NCBI RefSeq assembly: GCF_022347765.1
Contig: NZ_JAKRFZ010000004.1
Span: 310,001 to 374,000 of the forward strand
DNA length: 64,000 bases
DNA from: Pseudoalteromonas sp. OOF1S-7
Lineage (GTDB): Bacteria > Pseudomonadota > Gammaproteobacteria > Enterobacterales > Alteromonadaceae
Reading direction: 5' to 3'
Made by a program: the position numbers and the translations under genes. The notes under the pieces were generated by a model that saw only the letters and a program-made list of their open reading frames with translations, was not told the origin of the DNA and ran no database searches. Shown piece after piece: positions 57,732 through 64,000 of the stretch (position 1 is its first letter; each line of letters starts with the position of its first letter).

Positions 57732-58016
57732 CTATAGTTCAATATTTTCATCAAGAGATGACTGAATGTAATGTGTTACCCAGTCAACGAGTTCATCATA
57801 CTCGGCCTCAACAAGAGCCAAATCGCCGCGCAGATGTTCCCATATTCCATTTATAATTAAATCAATTTGCTCGCACGCCAGATCGTCAGGTATTTGCTCC
57901 CAGGCTACGTGGATAAGCTCATTTAACGTTTCAGCGACACGCTCTTCGTCCCCTTCCCAGTCTCCAACATCGAAATTTGAAAACAGGTAATCCTGAACGT
58001 TGAGTAGTTCTTTCAT
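57732..58016 (-). CDS. Hypothetical small acidic protein
   Basis: Unrecognised protein of 94 residues, strongly acidic (over a quarter Asp and Glu), predicted all-helical, with no signal peptide or membrane segment. It begins MKELLNVQDYLFSNFDVGDW and ends SSLDENIEL. The ATG at 58016 directly abuts the msrC stop and the gene lies 8 bp before proQ, so it is part of the msrC-proQ-prc operon. In E. coli the msrC and proQ genes are next to each other without it. The tight placement suggests a role with its neighbours, but none can be stated. Confidence 0.8.
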   Translation of the reverse strand: MKELLNVQDYLFSNFDVGDWEGDEERVAETLNELIHVAWEQIPDDLACEQIDLIINGIWEHLRGDLALVEAEYDELVDWVTHYIQSSLDENIEL

Positions 58017-58475
58017 TTACAATGTACCTTCAAAGCATTTAACCAGTGCTTCCAGGCCTATTTTATCTTCATCGTCAAACCTTGCCAAACTTGGGCTATC
58101 GATATCCAGCACGGCAAACAGTTCGCCGTTTCTCATCACGGGGATCACGATTTCTGAGTTTGAAGCAGCATCACAGGCGATATGACCATCAAAGCTGTGC
58201 ACATCCTCGACAAGTTGAGTGGTTAACTCAGCGGCCGCTGTGCCACACACGCCCTTGCCAAGCGGAATTCGAATGCAGGCGGGATTGCCCTGAAAAGGGC
58301 CTAATACGAGCTCGTCTTTACCGTCCAATAGGTAAAAGCCTGCCCAGTTAATGTCTTCCATAGAGGTAAATAACAGAGCGCTGAGGTTTGCCATATTGGC
58401 GATGTAATTGTGCTCATCACCAATCAGGGCCTGAGCTTGTAGGCTGAGAGTATCGTAGAACTTTTTCTTCTGCAT
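58017..58475 (-). CDS. msrC: Free methionine-(R)-sulfoxide reductase, GAF domain
   Basis: Cytoplasmic enzyme that reduces free methionine-R-sulfoxide. It is a single GAF domain of 152 residues. The three redox cysteines are Cys67, Cys77 and Cys101, with the same 10- and 24-residue spacing as Cys84, Cys94 and Cys118 of E. coli MsrC. Blocks WAGFYLL, PFQGNPACIRIPLGKGVCG and VLDIDSPSLARF are typical. It heads the msrC-unknown-proQ-prc run. Confidence 0.94.
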   Translation of the reverse strand: MQKKKFYDTLSLQAQALIGDEHNYIANMANLSALLFTSMEDINWAGFYLLDGKDELVLGPFQGNPACIRIPLGKGVCGTAAAELTTQLVEDVHSFDGHIACDAASNSEIVIPVMRNGELFAVLDIDSPSLARFDDEDKIGLEALVKCFEGTL

Positions 58476-58597
58476 TGCGGTTATTCAACAAATTTACATA
58501 AGAAGTAAAGGTACTCTTTCGTGCAGCTAAATGAAACCTTTTAGACAGAAAAACTATTAAATTAGTGTAAAACTCAGCCGAGCTGTATAAAAAGCCA

Positions 58598-58978
58598 TCA
58601 CGCCCTGCGTACATTGCGACGCAAACTGAACAAAAACAGCCCACCACCCACTGCCGCCATCACCGCATTGATAATAAAAACCATACCAGAACCTGCGACA
58701 AACAAATAGCTGAACAGCGCACCTCCCAGCATGCCAGCCGTCAACACCCCTGAATAACTCAGCTTGTTATAACGCAGCAGCAACGTATACGCTGGTAACA
58801 CAAAAAACGCCATGGACAGCCCAACTATATGAGCATTCGCCACAGCGGTCATCAGTATTTGAAACAGTATCTTGCTCTGACCAGTTACCAGTGCGTAATA
58901 GCTGCCCAGAACAATACCAATAATGAGCGGTGACAATAACGAGTACCCCACGGCTTTAGCCACTTGCCTTTTGACCAT
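58598..58978 (-). CDS. Hypothetical four-helix membrane protein
   Basis: Unrecognised integral membrane protein of 126 residues with four hydrophobic segments and a basic C-terminal tail (LRRNVRRA), which is likely cytoplasmic. The ATG at 58978 lies six bases after AAAGGTG; a GTG three codons earlier falls inside that ribosome site. It lies 86 bp after the end of the antiporter operon on the same strand, but nothing ties it to that function. Confidence 0.7.
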   Translation of the reverse strand: MVKRQVAKAVGYSLLSPLIIGIVLGSYYALVTGQSKILFQILMTAVANAHIVGLSMAFFVLPAYTLLLRYNKLSYSGVLTAGMLGGALFSYLFVAGSGMVFIINAVMAAVGGGLFLFSLRRNVRRA

Positions 58979-59064
58979 CTCTTTCACCTTTTAACACTTC
59001 ACATAGACTTACTCAGTGTTATCGGGAACCCTGTGTATCACAAGTCAACTTTGGTCGAATAGGG

Positions 59065-62000
59065 TTACCTACCCGCAGCCATAATCCACAGTAACATGCA
59101 CAGCAACACAGCAAACAGGACACCCGGAGTCATCATAGAACGAGCGGTCGCAGTGGCCATGGCAATCAGTCGGACTTGCCTTTGTAAAACCTGCTGAGGC
59201 AGCTGCCAGGATGTGCTTTTAATTTCATCTTTCAACAAGTGCAAACCCTGCAGCATTGTATCGACGCCTAGACGCAGCAACGAACCTGCCTCCACGTAGG
59301 CAAGGTTAATGTCACCAGCCGGCTGCGGCTCCATGTTATTGACAAAAGAACGCGTAGCCAGGTACAAACCCAATCCAAGTAGAACAGGCCACGCACTCCC
59401 CCATACACTCGTCATAGTAAGTTGCGTAGACCACGCCTTGTCGGCCTGAGGAACCACATAGCTCATGACTAAAACCAATGCCAGCAATACGGCGTAAGCG
59501 CCTAGCTGAAGTCTGTCAGACTGACACGCTTCGACTTTCGAGCGCATTTGTCCGATCAATTGTAAAAACCGCATCATCAGCCAGGTGGTACCGATTGCAG
59601 TCAAAGGCAATACGGCCGCCATCAGCAAATCCCTTTCCACCACATCTTTTAAAGCGATTTTAGCAACCGCACCACTGGTTAACGGCAACCCGGCCAGAGC
59701 AGCAGCAGGAAGTATCACTGCAAGCCAACACAGCCAGGGATATTTCTGCCATGCCAGGGTGCTATTCATCCCCGCAAAAAGAAACAGCGCCGCTTTAGCA
59801 AGGCCATGATGCACAGCGTATAATACTATTGCAGGTAACAGCAAAGACCATATTTCGGGATATTTCAGCCCCGCACCAACCGCGGCTATCAGGATACCCA
59901 TCTGGCTCATCGTTGAATAAGCAAGTAAAGCTTTGGGATTTTCCTGCGTCACACCTACTAAAACACCAAAAAATGCCGCAAACAGCCCCAACACCACGAG
60001 CACAGAGCCAAAGGTTGCAAAGGCGACTTCACCAAATGGAATAAACTTCAGCCAGCCCAACAGACCGGCTTTGACCATTATCCCACTTAACAGCGCGCTG
60101 GCGGCAACAGGCGCAACCGGATGCGCCAGAGGCAGCCACACGTGCAAGCCAAACAATCCTGCTTTAACGCCAAATCCCGCAAGCAAAAACCCGATTGCCC
60201 AGGCCGGGTAAGCCTGCTCAGGGTTACCTGCTGAGGACGGATCAATTGAGCCAAAAGCCAGACCAGCCAAAGCAGTAAACAGCAACAATTCTCCCAGCAC
60301 AGCCCATTGCATATAGGATTTACCAGCCTGATGTGCCTCCTCTGTATCAAAGTGCACAACCAGGCCGTACGAGGCCAGACTCATCAAAGTAAAGAAACTA
60401 ATGAACCCAGAGATGTCCTCGGCCAGAATGAGCCCAAAGTTACCGCACATGGCGAGCAGGAAAAACAGGCAAAAACGCACTTTGCGCGCATCGTCTTTGG
60501 CAAAGTTGACGGCAAAGACCGCCGCCAGAAGCCATAAGCAGGCCGCGAGCAGGAAGAAGGTAGAAGTGGTATAATTGAGCGTCATGATGCTGCCAAAGAA
60601 CAACCAGGGCGTGGTATTTGTGCCTTGTGATGACGCGCTAAAGGCCAGTAGCGCTACGGCGGCTGACACTGGCAAAAACCAGTGAGCAATTTCCTGCATC
60701 CGCTTATGCACGAGCAGCAGCGCGCACAATATGGGCGTAACAACTGCCAGCCACATCCAGGGGATCTGTTGCGAGCTTAACGTCAGTGTCGACACAAACT
60801 CACTACCATACTCCCGGGCTGCGATCAGCTTAACCCAGTTGAGTGGGCTAAACTGAGCATCTGCAAATAAGCCCGCGCTCAGCGCCAGTATCGCCGTCAC
60901 TATTGGCGGCAGCATCAGCATCCAGTGTGTTTCAAAGCGCCCGCGTGGCTGCTCTTTGGGCCAGGCTCCCTGCTGTGGCTTAAACCAGGCTGCATAAAGG
61001 ATGGGCAGGAAGTAGATAGCATTCAGCAGGCTACTGATAATCAGCACCCCAAGCACCCAATAAAAGCCCGTCTCCAATGCGCCGGTGCCCAGATACCATT
61101 TAGAAATAAAGCCCGCAGCAGGCGGGATCCCTATCATCCCCAGCACCGCCAGACTGAACGCCAGCATAGTCAGCGGCATGCGCTTACCAGCACCTTTCAT
61201 TTGACTGACTTTAGTGACGCCAAGTGTTTCTGCAATACTACCGGCACAGAAGAACATAGTGATTTTCATCAACCCCTGGTGGACCAGGTGTGCAATCCCG
61301 CCGATTGTCGCAATCGGTCCGGCAATGGCAGTGCCCAGCGCAATGTAGGACACCTGACTGACCGTCGAGTATGCCAGCCTGCGCTTCAAATCATCCTGAA
61401 ACACCGCCCGGGTCGAGCCATAAACAATGGTGACAGAGGCCATGACGGCCAGTATGATGGTTAGCCCCAGCTCCTGTGCAAACTCAACGCCGTAAACATC
61501 ATATACCACCCGCACTATGCCAAATGCGCCCGCTTTCACGACAGCAACGGCATGCAACAACGCACTGACTGGCGCAGGTGCAGCCATAGCTGATGGTAAC
61601 CAGCCGTGCAGCGGTACCAAAGCCGCTTTGACACCCAGGCCTATGATGATCAGAGCAAAGATCACTTTCAGATGAAGCGGGTCCAGATGCGGCATAGAGG
61701 CCAAAATCCCGGTTGCGGTAAAATCCAGTGAGCCCGCCAGGGCTTTAAGCCAGACAACACCGGCCAGTAGGCTGGCTCCACCCAGCATGGTGTAGATCAG
61801 ATATTTACGTCCGGCTGCCAGCGATGCCTTGTTCCCTTTATGAACAACCAGCGGATAGGTTGTCAGCGTCAGCAACTCATAGAAAATCAAAAAGGTGATC
61901 AGGTTGCCCGCAAGCGCAACACCTATGGTCGCAAATACACACAGGCTAAAGAACCCGAAAAAACGACTGCGATTGGGAGATTGCTCGAGATAGCCGATGG

Positions 62001-62295
62001 CATAAATCGTGGTCAGCAACCACAAAAAACCGGATAAGGCGACAAACAGTAATGACAGTGCATCCGCATGCAGTACCAAATCCATATTAGGCAGCAACGG
62101 TAAACGCGTTTCAAACACCTGTCCCTGATAAACGCCCGAAATCATCACTAGGATCAGGGCGACACAGCTGCCAGCCCCCAGAAAGTTCAAGGTCTTTCTG
62201 AGTATCGGCTTATCGTCACTGACAAAGAATATCGCAATGCCCGATGCCAGCGCGCTTAGCAAAATCAATAAAGGCAGAGTACTTTGCCACATCAT
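59065..62295 (-). CDS. Fused double proton-conducting (MrpD/NuoL-like) antiporter subunit
   Basis: Very long inner-membrane protein of 1,076 residues with two full antiporter-type domains in tandem. Domain 1 (about 70-435) has the key residues of the NuoL/M/N-MrpA/D family: Glu140 in FYELLTLTTYPLVVH, Lys223 in GLGVKAALVPLHGWLP, Lys254 in AVAVVKAGAFG, and HLVHQGLMK with Lys344. Domain 2 (about 570-920) keeps Lys711, Lys742 and the HHGLAKAALF block, but the TM5 glutamate position is Thr636 (FFTLMSLASYGLVVH). MrpA is about 800 residues and has one such domain, so this is not MrpA. The ATG overlaps the previous stop by four bases. It is the last gene of the operon. Confidence 0.88.
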   Translation of the reverse strand: MMWQSTLPLLILLSALASGIAIFFVSDDKPILRKTLNFLGAGSCVALILVMISGVYQGQVFETRLPLLPNMDLVLHADALSLLFVALSGFLWLLTTIYAIGYLEQSPNRSRFFGFFSLCVFATIGVALAGNLITFLIFYELLTLTTYPLVVHKGNKASLAAGRKYLIYTMLGGASLLAGVVWLKALAGSLDFTATGILASMPHLDPLHLKVIFALIIIGLGVKAALVPLHGWLPSAMAAPAPVSALLHAVAVVKAGAFGIVRVVYDVYGVEFAQELGLTIILAVMASVTIVYGSTRAVFQDDLKRRLAYSTVSQVSYIALGTAIAGPIATIGGIAHLVHQGLMKITMFFCAGSIAETLGVTKVSQMKGAGKRMPLTMLAFSLAVLGMIGIPPAAGFISKWYLGTGALETGFYWVLGVLIISSLLNAIYFLPILYAAWFKPQQGAWPKEQPRGRFETHWMLMLPPIVTAILALSAGLFADAQFSPLNWVKLIAAREYGSEFVSTLTLSSQQIPWMWLAVVTPILCALLLVHKRMQEIAHWFLPVSAAVALLAFSASSQGTNTTPWLFFGSIMTLNYTTSTFFLLAACLWLLAAVFAVNFAKDDARKVRFCLFFLLAMCGNFGLILAEDISGFISFFTLMSLASYGLVVHFDTEEAHQAGKSYMQWAVLGELLLFTALAGLAFGSIDPSSAGNPEQAYPAWAIGFLLAGFGVKAGLFGLHVWLPLAHPVAPVAASALLSGIMVKAGLLGWLKFIPFGEVAFATFGSVLVVLGLFAAFFGVLVGVTQENPKALLAYSTMSQMGILIAAVGAGLKYPEIWSLLLPAIVLYAVHHGLAKAALFLFAGMNSTLAWQKYPWLCWLAVILPAAALAGLPLTSGAVAKIALKDVVERDLLMAAVLPLTAIGTTWLMMRFLQLIGQMRSKVEACQSDRLQLGAYAVLLALVLVMSYVVPQADKAWSTQLTMTSVWGSAWPVLLGLGLYLATRSFVNNMEPQPAGDINLAYVEAGSLLRLGVDTMLQGLHLLKDEIKSTSWQLPQQVLQRQVRLIAMATATARSMMTPGVLFAVLLCMLLWIMAAGR

Positions 62296-63806
62296 TCGCC
62301 GCCTCCTATCGTGATGAGATCAATGATCAGATCCGCGTTAAAGCCCAGCGCCATCGTACAGAGCGCAAGTGCCAGACCACTGAGCGGCATCGCAACGGGC
62401 ACCTTCCGCCAGTGAGCGGGAGCAACCTGCTCAGACGCCTGCTCTGATTTAATAAATGCCAGGTCGAGGACTCTGAATATGGCCAGCGCCGCCAATAGTC
62501 CGCCGGTGAGAATGATCACGACCCACCACCATTGCTGAGTATCTATGGCGACATTAAGCAATAACCATTTAGCGATAAACCCGGCACTGGGTGGCAAACC
62601 AATTAAACTGCCCCCGGCTATCGCAAACGTAAATAAGCTCAGCGGCATATACTTGGCCATGCCCTGCAACTTGGCGATATCATCGTGCCCCAATGAATGG
62701 ATGATATTGCCAGCAGCAATAAACATTGCCGCTTTGGCACAGGCATGCGCAACAATAAAGTAGGACACCGCTGCCAGTGCACTTTGATGCTGTACAGCCA
62801 GCTGCGCTGCCGATGTCCCTTCTGCGCTCATTAACAGCGGGAACAGCAAAAACAAATATCCTATCTGCGCGACGGTCGAATAAGCCACCATCAGTTTTAA
62901 GCGCGTCGCTCTGAGTGCCTGAATGCACCCCCACAGAATTGCCAGGCCCCCAAGAATACCCAGCAGTATCAATGCACCGTTGGTGACAGCCGGTGCCAAA
63001 ATCTCCATCCAAAATCTTACCAGCAGATAAAACGAGGCTTTGACAACCAGTGCAGACAAAATAGCGCTGACCGGCGCGGGTGCACTGCCATGCGCATGGG
63101 GCAACCAAAAGTGCAGCGGAACCAGCGCCGTTTTTAGCACAAGGCCCACAGTGATGAGCACCAATGCCGACCAGCTTAATGGATTCGACTCGGCCTCAGC
63201 AGCGAGCTGAGCAAAATCCAGTGTGCCGTAAACGTGATACAACAAAGCCACAGCCATTAAATAACAAAGCGACCCAAGCAAGCCCACTAACAGATAACGC
63301 AGCGCCGCCGTCAGGCCCGCCTTGTTACCACTCAGTGCAACCAGCGCAACCGCAGCCAGCCCGATGATCTCGAGTGTTACATACACATTGAAGATATCCG
63401 CAGATAAAAACAGCGCGTTAATTCCGGCCACCAGCAACCACCAAAGCGGCCAAAAGCGCACACGAGCAGGCGAAGCCGAGAAATAATAGGCGGAATAAAA
63501 GGTCAATACCGTGACTAGGAAAGTCGTCAACGTCAGCAGCAGTGCTGAAAATCCGTCCAGACTCAGTGCAATACCTAACGGCGCCTCCCAGCCAGCAATA
63601 GGGTACCTGAAAACCGCTGTGCTCTGGAGCCCATCGGAAGGTAAGCCAAGTAAGATAACACCAATCACCAGCGCCAAACTCAATGCCGCAAGCAGCCCTG
63701 TCAGCACCTGCCCATGTTTAGAGTTTATCAATACAGAAAATATAGCGCCCGTCAGGGGAATAGCGACCAGCAGAGGAAGCAATGAAGATACGTCAGATAG
63801 TGGCAT
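62292..63806 (-). CDS. MrpD/NuoN-like proton-conducting antiporter subunit
   Basis: Inner-membrane protein of 504 residues, normal MrpD length, with about 14 hydrophobic segments. The key residues are intact: Glu146 in YVTLEIIGLAAVALVAL, Lys225 in GLVLKTALVPLHFWLPHA, and Lys256 in ILSALVVKASFYLL. The ATG at 63806 shares a base with the stop of the upstream MrpC/NuoK-like gene (TAATG) and its own stop overlaps the fused gene by 4 bp, so translation is coupled throughout. It probably takes part in Na+/H+ antiport or related proton-coupled transport. Confidence 0.9.
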   Translation of the reverse strand: MPLSDVSSLLPLLVAIPLTGAIFSVLINSKHGQVLTGLLAALSLALVIGVILLGLPSDGLQSTAVFRYPIAGWEAPLGIALSLDGFSALLLTLTTFLVTVLTFYSAYYFSASPARVRFWPLWWLLVAGINALFLSADIFNVYVTLEIIGLAAVALVALSGNKAGLTAALRYLLVGLLGSLCYLMAVALLYHVYGTLDFAQLAAEAESNPLSWSALVLITVGLVLKTALVPLHFWLPHAHGSAPAPVSAILSALVVKASFYLLVRFWMEILAPAVTNGALILLGILGGLAILWGCIQALRATRLKLMVAYSTVAQIGYLFLLFPLLMSAEGTSAAQLAVQHQSALAAVSYFIVAHACAKAAMFIAAGNIIHSLGHDDIAKLQGMAKYMPLSLFTFAIAGGSLIGLPPSAGFIAKWLLLNVAIDTQQWWWVVIILTGGLLAALAIFRVLDLAFIKSEQASEQVAPAHWRKVPVAMPLSGLALALCTMALGFNADLIIDLITIGGGE

Positions 63807-64000
63807 TAAGCGTCTTCCTCTTGCTGTTCAAGTGTATTGATCCGTACCACCAAAGACAGAGCCATGGCAGTGCCAGCCACAGCCACCACGATGCCGGTCA
63901 AAACCATCGCATGCGGTACATAATCAGCTGCAACGCCAGATGACGCATTGGCAATAAACACCATAAATACGCCAACGCCACAAATGTTTATTGCGAGGAG
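63806..64000 (-). CDS. MrpC/NuoK-like antiporter subunit (partial, 5' end outside window)
   Basis: The last 64 codons of a small membrane protein. The visible part has a hydrophobic segment (INICGVGVFMVFIANASSG), the conserved PHAMVLTGIVVAVAGTAMAL block seen in MrpC/NuoK third helices, and an acidic tail ending EQQEEDA. Full members are about 110 residues. Its presence ahead of a MrpD-like gene shows that this is an Mrp-type operon continuing past the window edge. Confidence 0.85.
   Translation of the reverse strand, partial: LLAINICGVGVFMVFIANASSGVAADYVPHAMVLTGIVVAVAGTAMALSLVVRINTLEQQEEDA

Noticed and set aside
59065..62295. Calling the fused antiporter protein MrpA
   Set aside because: MrpA has one antiporter domain plus a MrpB-like tail; here two full antiporter domains are visible instead.

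Overview
The window looks like chromosomal DNA of a marine gammaproteobacterium of the order Alteromonadales, most likely Pseudoalteromonas. This rests on gene order (dapB-carA-carB; pyrD-zapC-rlmKL-uup; msrC-proQ-prc), a 1,612-residue NAD-dependent glutamate dehydrogenase, and a chitin-degradation cluster with CBM5/12 modules. The genus is an inference from gene content. I saw no rRNA, tRNA, CRISPR array, phage or complete insertion sequence.

Layout. 1-4757 (minus): carbamoyl-phosphate synthase genes carB (partial) and carA, then dapB. 4758-9036: an NhaC-family transporter with a MetJ-type operator in its leader (possibly a methionine carrier), a Tsx/OmpK-like channel, a 42-bp tandem duplication at its terminator, a frameshifted DUF6463-like gene, a coiled-coil protein and a MAPEG protein. 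9127-15508: sensing and uptake genes, namely a sensor kinase with periplasmic TPRs, a chemotaxis receptor, a porin and a small one-lobe phosphate-binding-like protein. 15946-18750: unusual small genes, namely an exported GGDEF lipoprotein, a predicted papain-like cysteine peptidase with a short candidate ORF behind it, and an unrecognised lipoprotein.

18909-29216 (minus) is the chitinolytic block. It reads GH18 chitinase, AA10 lytic polysaccharide monooxygenase, ChiA-type GH18 chitinase, then an M4 metalloprotease with two chitin-binding modules. The four secreted enzymes fit a combined attack on protein-coated crystalline chitin. 29887-42865 (minus) is mostly housekeeping: a DUF3466 protein, uup, a glutaredoxin-like protein, rlmKL, zapC, pyrD and the large glutamate dehydrogenase.

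43068-50002 (minus) is a four-gene envelope operon: DUF1302 barrel, DUF1329 protein, YCF48-like beta-propeller and RND/MMPL transporter. Its promoter carries a perfect-armed 18-bp dyad. It is the best candidate here for a poorly described system, plausibly moving a hydrophobic compound between the membranes. 50239-58978 holds a DUF2835 gene, pepN, a second NhaC transporter, prc, proQ, a small acidic unknown, msrC and a small membrane protein.

59065-64000 (minus) is the end of an Mrp/complex I-like antiporter operon: a MrpC/NuoK-like subunit (partial), a MrpD-like subunit and a 1,076-residue fusion of two antiporter domains. The second domain has threonine where the family has the key TM5 glutamate.
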